Shown: piece after piece, positions 1 to 4,592 of the stretch
How positions within the stretch are numbered: the stretch's first letter is position 1
Layout of the letters: every line of letters begins with the position of its first letter
Assembly (NCBI GenBank): GCA_017743585.1
Contig: JAGHYP010000201.1
Span: forward strand, 1 to 5,207
Direction: 5' to 3'
DNA: 5,207 nt
Source of the DNA: Chloroflexota bacterium
Lineage (GTDB): Bacteria > Chloroflexota > Anaerolineae > Aggregatilineales > UBA2796
Translations under genes and position numbers: made by a program
Notes under the pieces: generated by a model
What the model saw: only the letters and a program-made list of their open reading frames with translations
The model's database searches: none
What the model was told of the DNA's origin: nothing

Positions 1-124
1 CTTTCCGATTGTCGGCAAGCTGCGCGCTGCCGGCACGATGAACGGCAGGCTGTGATAGTCGCTGATCACAGCCCGAATCGCGTTTTGTTTGAGGACGGCG
101 CGCAGCTTGCCGACAATCGGAAAG
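1..124. repeat. Perfect 27-bp inverted repeat at the window edge
   Basis: Bases 1-27 are the exact reverse complement of 98-124, with a 70-base spacer. The left arm starts at base 1, so the repeat may extend outside the window. Both arms lie inside the glycosyltransferase reading frame: residues 75-83 (FPIVGKLRA) are encoded within one arm and residues 107-115 (ARSLPTIGK) by the other. A perfect 27-bp match is far beyond chance. It may be a true hairpin, or a fold-back artefact if base 1 is a contig end. Confidence 0.9.
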
Positions 125-345
125 CGCGCCCATAACGCGGGCAGGAAAAATGTGCTTGTGCCGCGGAACGGCAGCTCATGAACGCGGACGCCGAGCGCAG
201 CCGCCGCGCTGGGAAACTTGCCCGCGCGCGGCGTGAGCAGGTGGAGACGAAAACGCGCTCGGTCGAGCGCGCTCATCAGGTTCAGCGTGAGCGACTCGCC
301 GCCCCCGATGCCTGTGTAGGTTGTGATGAACAGCAGGTCGATCAT
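1..345 (-). CDS. Glycosyltransferase family 4-type protein, N-terminal part (3' end beyond window)
   Basis: The minus strand is open from 345 to the left edge (115 codons). It begins MIDLLFITTYTGIGGGESL and continues with LNLMSALDRARFRLHLLTP, a LGVRVHELPF segment and ISDYHSLPFIVPAAR. This is the usual N-terminal Rossmann half of GT-B glycosyltransferases: a first beta strand, a glycine-rich GGGE loop (about residues 13-17) that contacts the acceptor side, then an amphipathic helix. Such enzymes transfer sugars from nucleotide-sugars in cell-envelope or exopolysaccharide synthesis; donor and acceptor cannot be told because the C-terminal donor domain is outside the window. ATG at 345 was chosen because it sits directly before the first beta strand. 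No clear Shine-Dalgarno precedes it, and GTG at 357 is an in-frame alternative. It lies 67 bp after the HNH stop on the same strand, so co-transcription is likely. The last nine residues fall in an inverted repeat and may not be genuine. Confidence 0.8.
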   Translation of the reverse strand, partial: MIDLLFITTYTGIGGGESLTLNLMSALDRARFRLHLLTPRAGKFPSAAAALGVRVHELPFRGTSTFFLPALWARFPIVGKLRAVLKQNAIRAVISDYHSLPFIVPAARSLPTIGK

Positions 346-412
346 GCGATCATGCACGCTGTTGCGGCGCGCGCAAAGCGCAGCAAGATTGTCGTGCGCG
401 CTGAAACAGGGG

Positions 413-976
413 TCACTCGTCTTGATCGAGCAGGTTGTTAGCGGCGCTCAATTCAATGTAGTGTCTCCAAGAATCCGCTCCGCTGCTGACAGCGATGACA
501 AAGTAGCTCGTTCGCGGCGTCTTCGGCTCCCAGAGCAGGCGCATCCCTGCTTCGCTCGGCAAGCGGTTGCCCTTGCGACGGTTGCAGCTATGGCAAGCGC
601 ACGCAGTGTTTGTCCAAGCATCCTTGCCGTTGCGCGAGCGCGGTATGATGTGGTCAACTGTGAAGTCCATCTTGGTCAGCGTTTTGCCGCGCACCACATC
701 GCCTACGCGCACGCCGCAGTAGATGCATGTATAGTTATCCCGCATCAGCACGCCTTTGCGGCTCCAGTGTGCCTTGCGGCGCGGCACGTTGATGTAACGG
801 CGCAAGGCGATCACAGACGGAACGGCGAACGAAGCGTTCACTGTGCGCAGCACGCGCCCAGTCTCTTCAACCACCACTGCCTTGCCCGCCATGATCAAGC
901 TAATGGCGCGCGCAATCGAGATGACCGCCAACGGCTCCCACGTGCTGCCGTTTAACAACAAAACACGCCCTTGCAA
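413..976 (-). CDS. HNH endonuclease (zinc-Cys4 type, stand-alone, 187 aa)
   Basis: The 187-residue protein has an N-terminal segment typical of this HNH group (VLLLNGSTWEPLAVISIARA, then GKAVVVEE, about residues 5-37) and an HNH nuclease core at about 74-140. The zinc site is visible as CIYC (C84, C87) and CHSC (C128, C131). The catalytic beta-beta-alpha-metal part is DHIIPRSRNGKDAW (D108, H109) followed by CNRRKGNR (N132). The family cuts DNA with one metal ion; biological targets of the stand-alone chromosomal members are mostly unknown. All key residues are present, so it should be active. The start is TTG at 974-976: no ATG lies between it and the conserved N-terminus, and a purine-rich GGGGAG lies 4 bases upstream. 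A TATAAT box at 1078-1083 could drive it with a leader of about 95 nt. No methylase, recombinase or intron structure is next to it, so I do not assign it to restriction or homing. Confidence 0.9.
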   Translation of the reverse strand: MQGRVLLLNGSTWEPLAVISIARAISLIMAGKAVVVEETGRVLRTVNASFAVPSVIALRRYINVPRRKAHWSRKGVLMRDNYTCIYCGVRVGDVVRGKTLTKMDFTVDHIIPRSRNGKDAWTNTACACHSCNRRKGNRLPSEAGMRLLWEPKTPRTSYFVIAVSSGADSWRHYIELSAANNLLDQDE

Positions 977-1077
977 AACGCTCCCCCTCTCCGCGCCTTG
1001 ACGCGACGCTCACGGCGCGCCGCAACACAAAATTGCCGACGCTCTCTATGTCGGACTTTCTACATGCGCTATTATGC

Positions 1078-1083
1078 ATTATA
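1078..1083 (-). promoter_or_regulatory. Candidate -10 box (TATAAT) for the HNH/glycosyltransferase unit
   Basis: Read on the minus strand, 1083 to 1078 is a perfect TATAAT in an AT-rich island inside GC-rich DNA, facing the HNH gene. The -35 position with a 17-base spacer reads TAGCGC, which does not match TTGACA, so the promoter is either weak, activator-dependent or uses another sigma factor. Predicted transcription would begin near 1071. Confidence 0.45.
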
Positions 1084-1292
1084 AGCAAAGGCCTAGCGAA
1101 GCGCTAGAGATGGAAAGGTTAAGCTTGCGTTAACAGATTGCCCCGAAGAACAGGCGCGCTGACGTGCATCGCTCCGCCTGACCCTCTCCTCGCCTGCCGC
1201 TGTGCTCGCTCAGCGCCGCAGGCTTCAGGGAATGGATAGGCGAAGCAGCACAGGCGCGCATATGCAGCGATATGTAGCGCGCGGCCTGTCTT

Positions 1293-1307
1293 GCGCTACA
1301 ATAGCGC
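1293..1307. promoter_or_regulatory. Inverted repeat GCGCTA-caa-TAGCGC over the HAD operon -10 box
   Basis: A perfect 6-bp inverted repeat with a 3-base centre contains TACAAT (1297-1302), which matches the plus-strand -10 consensus at 5 of 6 positions. It lies 38-43 bp upstream of the HAD start codon, giving a short leader. The -35 region (about 1274-1279, GTAGCG) is poor. The same TAGCGC word occurs at 1275-1280 and, in either orientation, at 1066-1071 and 1101-1106. An operator bound by a dimeric repressor would fit, but this is inference. Confidence 0.45.
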
Positions 1308-1340
1308 CGCCACCAACTGGATAGGATCGGAAATCGCCCG

Positions 1341-2096
1341 ATGCTCAAAGCCGTTCTCTTCGATATGGATGATACCCTGCTCGATTGGAGCTTGCGCAGT
1401 GTGGATTGGCTGACCTACGAGCGCCGCCACCTAGAGAACGTGCGCGCTTACATCGCGCAGACGGTCAAGCCGATTGAGCGTCCGAATGAGTTCTACGATC
1501 TGGTGCGTTACTACTCGCGGCAAGGCTGGGAACTTGCCGAGCAAAACCTGAGCGCGCCGAGCTACGCCGAAGCCTTGCACAAGGCGCTTGTCGAGGTCGG
1601 CGTGCCTGAGGAGTGCATTGACCGCGAGGCGTGTATGCGCGCGCTGGGCTGGGATTTGATGGACGGCGTGCGCCCCTTTGCCGAGGTGAAAGACGTGCTG
1701 AGCATTTTACGACAACACGGCATTCGAATCGGTCTGGTGACCAACGCCTCAGTGCCGATGCGCCTCCGAGACCAAGAGCTGCGCTCCTGCGGTCTGTTGG
1801 AGTACTTCAGCGAGTGTCGTTTTGCCGCTGTGGACGTCGGTTATCTGAAGCCACATCCGAAAATCTTTGAGGCGGCGCTCGAGTGCATCGCGGCAAGCCC
1901 TGAAGAGGCTGTCTTCGTTGGCGATACCCTCGAGACGGATATCCTGGGCGCGCAAGGGGTCGGCATGCGCGCCGTCTTGCGCCTTGTGCCGAACGGCAGG
2001 CGCAGCGAGTGCGGCATCATCCCTGATGCCATCATTCATAACCTATACGAGCTGTTGCCATTGCTCGACACTTGGTATAGCGGATGGCGCACTTGA
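1341..2096 (+). CDS. HAD-superfamily hydrolase, subfamily IA (phosphatase-like)
   Basis: The 251-residue protein has all four HAD motifs. Motif I is FDMDDTLLD (nucleophile D8, acid/base D10), motif II is LVTNAS (T134, N135), motif III is K170 in GYLKPHPKIF, and motif IV is VGDTLETD (D195, D200). A helical C1-type cap lies between motifs I and II (about residues 16-105), the subfamily IA arrangement shared with phosphoglycolate phosphatase and haloacid dehalogenases. D10 indicates a phosphohydrolase rather than a dehalogenase. The substrate is set by the cap and cannot be read here. The ATG at 1341 starts directly before the first core strand; a weak GGAA lies 8 bases upstream. It is the first gene of a plus-strand operon and its stop overlaps the next gene's start, so the two products are probably made together. 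Family assignment is secure; substrate is unknown. Confidence 0.93.
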   Translation: MLKAVLFDMDDTLLDWSLRSVDWLTYERRHLENVRAYIAQTVKPIERPNEFYDLVRYYSRQGWELAEQNLSAPSYAEALHKALVEVGVPEECIDREACMRALGWDLMDGVRPFAEVKDVLSILRQHGIRIGLVTNASVPMRLRDQELRSCGLLEYFSECRFAAVDVGYLKPHPKIFEAALECIAASPEEAVFVGDTLETDILGAQGVGMRAVLRLVPNGRRSECGIIPDAIIHNLYELLPLLDTWYSGWRT

Positions 2097-2650
2097 TGAG
2101 TCGCGGGCAACCTTTCGAGCCATACCGCAACTTGATCATCAGCGGCTACGATGGCACCAGCAAATACGCGCTGATCCGTCGTATCGCTGAGACAGTTGGC
2201 ACAACATATCTCGACCTTGAGCTCGAAATTCAGCTGCGCGAGCGAGTCTCGCTCGAAGAGCTGCGCCAGACCTACGGCGAAGCGCACGCGCGCGCGGTGC
2301 TGAAAGCGCTCTGCGCCGAATTCGCCCTGCAACGCGGCGCCGTGATCGCCATGCCCGCCGCGCCGTTGCTGGATGAAGATATCCGTCAGCGCCTATTGGC
2401 GAGCAGTTGGCTGCTGGTGCTGAGCTGCCAGCTCAATGAGATATTGCGTCGCCTGCATGCGCAGCACGGCGCGCGCTTTCACGACCCGAGAACGCGCAGC
2501 GCTTTCTTGCATCACATCCGCCAAGAGCGGCGACTGATCGCGCTCGGCAACCTTGACGTGCTGGATACAACTGAGCTAGACCCTGAGCAGACTGCGATGC
2601 ACGCGCTCACGTTTTGGCGGCACCACGAGCTGGCGCGCCTGAAGCTCTAG
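2084..2650 (+). CDS. Shikimate-kinase-fold P-loop protein with degenerate active site
   Basis: This 188-residue protein follows the shikimate kinase layout. A P-loop strand and turn (IISGYDGTSKY, residues 18-28) comes first, then YLDLELEI (43-50, like the FxDxDxxIE strand), LRQTYGEAHAR (60-70, like the GEaxFR segment) and GAVIAM (85-90). A basic helix and a LDTTELDPEQTA end segment (160-171) close it. Key residues have drifted. The Walker A GxxGxGK[ST] reads GYDGTSKY, so the third glycine is Ser26 and the Mg-ligand Ser/Thr is Tyr28. The GGG shikimate-binding motif after the VIA strand reads PAA (91-93). K27, D44 and R70 remain. It may be a paralogue with another substrate or a nucleotide-binding regulator rather than an AroK enzyme. 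Two starts are possible: ATG 2084, which overlaps the HAD gene by 13 bp, or ATG 2096, which forms the overlap TGATG with the HAD stop. The second is attractive for translational coupling. Confidence 0.75.
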   Translation: MAHLMSRGQPFEPYRNLIISGYDGTSKYALIRRIAETVGTTYLDLELEIQLRERVSLEELRQTYGEAHARAVLKALCAEFALQRGAVIAMPAAPLLDEDIRQRLLASSWLLVLSCQLNEILRRLHAQHGARFHDPRTRSAFLHHIRQERRLIALGNLDVLDTTELDPEQTAMHALTFWRHHELARLKL

Positions 2651-2651
2651 C

Positions 2652-2658
2652 GAGGTGA
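2652..2658 (+). promoter_or_regulatory. Strong ribosome binding site (GAGGTGA) before the redoxin relic
   Basis: GAGGTGA matches seven bases of the anti-Shine-Dalgarno complement and lies 3 bases before ATG 2662, or 6 bases when counted from GAGG. It begins just after the TAG stop of the kinase-like gene. It is the best ribosome binding site among the plus-strand genes here and fixes the start of a reading frame that is otherwise broken. Confidence 0.7.
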
Positions 2659-2661
2659 CCG

Positions 2662-2904
2662 ATGACGCACGGGAATAAGCCCATCGCATTCCGCGAGCCG
2701 CTGCCTCACGGCAGCCTAGCGCCTGATTTCCGCCTGCCGAGCGTCGCAGGCGCGTTTTACAGCCGCGAGCAATTCCGCGGCAAGCAAGGACCAGTCCTGC
2801 TCTTTTTGCAGCAAGCCTCGCCGTCAAGCGCAGCGCTGCTGCGCTCGATCGCGCAGCTCCGGCCAGAATTCGTCGAGCGCTGCCGAGCTGCCCGACGCGG
2901 ATGA
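2662..2904 (+). CDS. Truncated AhpC/TSA-type redoxin relic lacking redox cysteines
   Basis: The 80-residue frame begins with a recognisable thioredoxin-fold peroxiredoxin start: GSLAPDFRLPSV (18-29), YSREQFRGKQGPVLLFL (33-49), then an alpha helix with LLRSIAQLRPEF (59-70). Intact relatives are about 150-180 residues and have CPxC or a TxxC cysteine after the VLLFL strand. Here that site reads ASPSS, so both redox positions are serine, and the C-terminal half is missing. After 2880 the frame ends with an arginine-rich tail (CRAARRG) and a stop at 2902-2904. The next frame stays open and gives a more protein-like continuation. It is the third gene of the operon, 11 bp after the kinase-like gene, with a strong ribosome binding site, so it is probably still translated. 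I read it as a decaying gene. A short functional non-redox protein is possible. Confidence 0.6.
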   Translation: MTHGNKPIAFREPLPHGSLAPDFRLPSVAGAFYSREQFRGKQGPVLLFLQQASPSSAALLRSIAQLRPEFVERCRAARRG

Positions 2905-2950
2905 AATCCTGAGTCTGGCGCGCTACACGCAATATCGCTGCAGCGTGTGA
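2882..2950 (+). pseudogene. Frameshifted continuation of the redoxin relic
   Basis: From 2882 the +1 frame reads AELPDADEILSLARYTQY and then RCSV before TGA at 2948-2950. This resembles the strand-plus-helix that follows the active-site helix in peroxiredoxins (a P-D-A-D-E-x-x-x-L-A-R-Y type helix). Dropping the single T at 2881 would join it to RPEFVER of the upstream frame. Even when joined, the product would be about 95 residues and still lack the last third of the fold. Assignment as a gene remnant is inference from frame and composition. Confidence 0.45.
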
Positions 2951-2988
2951 GCTAGATCGGCGCTAGATCGACATCTAGATTTAGATCG
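2951..2988. repeat. Cluster of TAGATCG-type short repeats at the convergent junction
   Basis: TAGATCG occurs at 2953-2959, 2964-2970 and 2982-2988, with a partial copy TAGAT at 2976-2980 inside the 8-bp palindrome ATCTAGAT (2973-2980). The cluster fills the whole 30-bp gap between the redoxin remnant and the regulator gene, and runs into the regulator stop codon. No GC hairpin followed by a T-run, the usual intrinsic terminator, is present. It may be the scar of the deletion that removed the redoxin 3' end. Confidence 0.6.
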
Positions 2989-3694
2989 ACTCAGAGTCGT
3001 CAAGCATCACCAGCGCCTTGCGCGCCACCTGCACGCTGATCGTGCGCGGCTCGGCGGCGCGGCTACCAATGCGCACTTGGAGCGTGTCGTTCAGCGGCGC
3101 GCGATCCGCCAAAACGACCAAGACGCCAGGCACCAAGCCCAGCTCTGAGAGGTAGCGCAGCACCTCAGGCGATTGATCCAAAATGCGGCTGACCGTGCCG
3201 CGCTGCGCGATTGCCAAATCCGCCAGCAGCACCAGCTCAGGCAGGACGACCGTGCCATCCGGGGCTGGGATCGGATCGCCGTGTGGGTCGAGCTCGGGGT
3301 GACCAAGCACATCGGCAATCCGCGCTTCCAGCCGCTCGGAGATGTGGTGCTCCAAGCGATCTGCCTCTTCATGCACTTCGTCCCACGAGAAGCCGAGCTT
3401 TTGCGTCAGGTAGAGCTCCAACAGGCGATGATGGCGCACGATCTCGAGCGCGATCTTCTCGCCTGCTTCGGTCAGGCGCACGCCGCGATACGGCGCGTGC
3501 TTCAGCAGCTGCGGGCAGCTCTCGCCGCTGCTGAGCCGCTTGATCATATCCGTGGCGGAAGGCGCTGAGATATCCAACGCGCGCGCGATTAGCATGGTCG
3601 GCACGGGATCAACCTGCTGCTGAATCAAATAGACCTGCTTGAGGAAATCCTCAACGGCAGGCGTACGCCACTCGCCGCGCAACGTGTTAGACAT
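2981..3694 (-). CDS. DtxR/MntR-family metal-dependent transcriptional regulator (three-domain)
   Basis: Counting from ATG 3694 the protein has 237 residues. A winged-helix DNA-binding domain comes first (about 10-80; recognition region IARALDISAPSATDMIKRL), then the metal-binding dimerisation domain (about 80-135; RHHRLLELYL and VHEEADRLEHHIS), and a C-terminal FeoA/SH3-like domain (about 155-235). By alignment from memory with DtxR and MntR, likely metal ligands are D16, H89, E93, H108, D112, E115 and H116. D16 matches the MntR Asp8 position (Met10 in DtxR), D112 replaces DtxR Cys102, and the MntR Glu11 position is Lys19. The metal, Fe or Mn, therefore cannot be called. These proteins bind DNA as metal-loaded dimers and usually repress metal uptake. 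The ATG is preferred over the in-frame TTG at 3706 because GGAGG (3700-3704) sits 5 bases before it and would fall inside the longer frame. An extended -10 promoter and an inverted repeat lie upstream, fitting autoregulation. No transporter gene is adjacent. Confidence 0.92.
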   Translation of the reverse strand: MSNTLRGEWRTPAVEDFLKQVYLIQQQVDPVPTMLIARALDISAPSATDMIKRLSSGESCPQLLKHAPYRGVRLTEAGEKIALEIVRHHRLLELYLTQKLGFSWDEVHEEADRLEHHISERLEARIADVLGHPELDPHGDPIPAPDGTVVLPELVLLADLAIAQRGTVSRILDQSPEVLRYLSELGLVPGVLVVLADRAPLNDTLQVRIGSRAAEPRTISVQVARKALVMLDDSESI

Positions 3695-3729
3695 GCCGCC
3701 CTCCAATCGCTCGCTCGCGCCTTGAAGCT

Positions 3730-3753
3730 AGTATAGCACAGCTCCATCTATAC
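3730..3753 (-). promoter_or_regulatory. Extended -10 promoter overlapped by an inverted repeat (candidate autoregulatory operator)
   Basis: Read on the minus strand, TGC-TATACT (3738 to 3730) matches an extended -10 element (TGn plus 5 of 6 consensus bases), predicting a start near 3723 and a leader of about 30 nt for the regulator gene. No good -35 is seen, as expected for extended -10 promoters. An inverted repeat GTATAG / CTATAC (3731-3736 and 3748-3753, 11-bp spacer) overlaps it. A metalloregulator dimer bound here would block polymerase. The half-sites do not match the classical DtxR or MntR boxes. Confidence 0.5.
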
Positions 3754-3790
3754 GGCATATGGCTCAACAGCGCCGATTGTGCCGCATCCC

Positions 3791-4459
3791 TTAACGCGCG
3801 CGTAGCGTGAGCATGTAAGCGACCAGATCGTTGATCTCTTCAGGCGTCAAGTCTTGCGCGTAGGTCTGATGCATCAAGCTCACGCCGCCGACGGCGTAGA
3901 CCTTATCGCCTTCGTTCGGCACGAGGTACTTATTCGGCTGCGTGATCGAGTTGCGCAGGTACGAGACTGCGCTCACTTCGTTCGGATCGCGGCGCGCGGC
4001 GCGATCCGCCAAGCCGTACATGACCGGCCCGACCAGATCGTTCACTTCCACTGGCTCAACATAGTGGCACGAAGCGCAGGTCGGCACGTTAGGTCTGCCG
4101 GGGAAGCCATTGGCGAATAGGATGGCGCCGCGCGCGGGATCGGGCTGCGGCGTCGGGCTAGGCGTTGGCGTCTCGGTCGGCGGCACGGGCGTGCTGGTCG
4201 GCGGGATGAGCGTGATGGTCGGCGTTGGCGAGGGGCGCGCGCGCGTCGGCGTGCGCGTCGGCACTGCGGCGACGACGGTCGGCGCAGCTCGCGGCGTGGT
4301 GACGGCGACTCTGCTATCCGCCGTCGGCTGAATTGGCACGCGCGTTGGCAGCACGAGAGTTGGCGGGAAGGGCGCGGCGGGCGTGGCGGGCGTGCCGCAG
4401 GCGGCAAGAGTCGCCAACAGAAGGGTACACAGGGCAGTTGGCGCGTGCTTGACGATCAT
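3791..4459 (-). CDS. Class I cytochrome c lipoprotein with Thr/Pro-rich spacer
   Basis: The 222-residue protein begins with a lipoprotein signal (basic MIVKHAP, hydrophobic core, lipobox LAAC with lipidation Cys21). It is therefore exported and anchored to the outer face of the cytoplasmic membrane. Residues 22-108 form a low-complexity spacer of PTPT, TPSP and PPT elements. The cytochrome c domain spans about 109-222: GAILFANGFPGRPNV, then the haem-attachment site CASCH (C128, C131, H132), GPVMYGLADRAARR (144-157), and a likely axial Met196 in SLMHQTYAQDLT, followed by the C-terminal helix LTPEEINDLVAYMLTLR. One haem c is expected, acting as a mobile-like electron carrier tethered by a flexible arm, as for cytochromes serving respiratory or photosynthetic complexes. 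The partner complex is not in the window. ATG 4459 starts exactly at the signal peptide; the ribosome site is weak (AAAGG about 10 bases upstream). It has its own promoter. Confidence 0.93.
   Translation of the reverse strand: MIVKHAPTALCTLLLATLAACGTPATPAAPFPPTLVLPTRVPIQPTADSRVAVTTPRAAPTVVAAVPTRTPTRARPSPTPTITLIPPTSTPVPPTETPTPSPTPQPDPARGAILFANGFPGRPNVPTCASCHYVEPVEVNDLVGPVMYGLADRAARRDPNEVSAVSYLRNSITQPNKYLVPNEGDKVYAVGGVSLMHQTYAQDLTPEEINDLVAYMLTLRAR
4136..4396 (-). repeat. Low-complexity Thr/Pro spacer coding region
   Basis: Residues 22-108 of the cytochrome are built mostly from Pro, Thr, Ser, Ala and Val, with PTPT, TPSPTP and PPTSTPVPPTETP patterns. The DNA carries irregular GTCGG/GGCGT repeats on the plus strand. 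Such spacers keep a lipid-anchored domain away from the membrane and change length easily by repeat slippage. Confidence 0.8.
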
Positions 4460-4519
4460 GCGCTTCAGGCCTTTCTGAGATCAGCAGGCAATTGAGTGAG
4501 TAGATGTGCAACTGCTGGG

Positions 4520-4548
4520 ATTATGGCACTTTGTGAGCAATTTCGCAA
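4520..4548 (-). promoter_or_regulatory. Sigma70-type promoter of the cytochrome c gene
   Basis: On the minus strand, TTGCGA (4548 to 4543; 4 of 6 to TTGACA) and CATAAT (4525 to 4520; 5 of 6 to TATAAT) are separated by 17 bases. TG plus one base (4528-4526) directly precedes the -10, adding an extended -10 contact. Transcription would start near 4513, giving a leader of about 54 nt. This is the best promoter in the window. Confidence 0.65.
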
Positions 4549-4560
4549 AGGCAGAGTGCC
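4525..4560. repeat. Inverted repeat embracing the cytochrome promoter
   Basis: GGCACT (4525-4530) is the reverse complement of AGTGCC (4555-4560). An alternative pairing is GGCA plus CTTTG (4525-4533) with CAAAG (4546-4550) and TGCC (4557-4560), leaving a 6-base bulge. It lies between the WD40 stop and the cytochrome start and covers the -35 and the edge of the -10. No T-run follows on the minus strand, so an operator or transcript hairpin is more likely than a terminator for the WD40 gene. Confidence 0.5.
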
Positions 4561-4592
4561 TTGAAGTGCGGCGCGAATTCAACCGCCCCAGC

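Larger units (their letters stand above)
977..1340. other. Divergent intergenic region without a convincing gene
   Basis: This 364-bp gap separates the minus-strand HNH gene from the plus-strand HAD gene. Short open frames cross it but show no domain-like composition or good start. It contains an AT-rich island (about 1070-1090), a 10-bp palindrome CGGCGCGCCG (1013-1022), a small hairpin CCGAC/GTCGG (1036-1040 and 1050-1054, inside the probable HNH leader), CTAGCG-aag-CGCTAG (1093-1107), direct repeats ACAGGCGCGC (1150-1159 and 1250-1259, exactly 100 bp apart) and TGGATAGG (1233-1240 and 1318-1325). No T-tract terminator is seen. Confidence 0.7.

Noticed and set aside
178..441. Plus-strand open frame (87 codons)
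   Set aside because: It is Arg/Ala-rich and antisense to the glycosyltransferase N-terminus, which is clearly recognisable on the minus strand.
323..955. Long plus-strand open frame (210 codons)
   Set aside because: It is antisense to the HNH gene, whose catalytic motifs are intact; its translation is low-complexity Ala/Arg/His with no domain.
1130..1348. Minus-strand open frame in the divergent gap
   Set aside because: It overlaps the HAD start and both promoter-like elements, with no ribosome binding site or family-like sequence.
2576..2932. Minus-strand open frame (118 codons) opposite the redoxin relic
   Set aside because: Ala/Arg-rich translation typical of antisense frames in GC-rich DNA; the plus-strand frame has a strong ribosome binding site and a recognisable fold start.
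3173..3568. Plus-strand open frames inside the metalloregulator
   Set aside because: The minus-strand regulator has all domain and ligand motifs; these are shadows.
3695..3706. TTG at 3706 as the start of the metalloregulator
   Set aside because: The GGAGG Shine-Dalgarno at 3700-3704 would lie inside the coding frame; ATG 3694 has it at ideal spacing.
3753..3784. Terminator after the cytochrome gene (CGGCA/TGCCG arms)
   Set aside because: The stem is only 5 bp with a long interrupted loop and no T-run follows on the minus strand.
4042..4407. Arg/Pro-rich minus-strand frame and Gly/Val-rich plus-strand frame over the spacer
   Set aside because: They arise from the repetitive Thr/Pro spacer of the cytochrome gene read in other frames.
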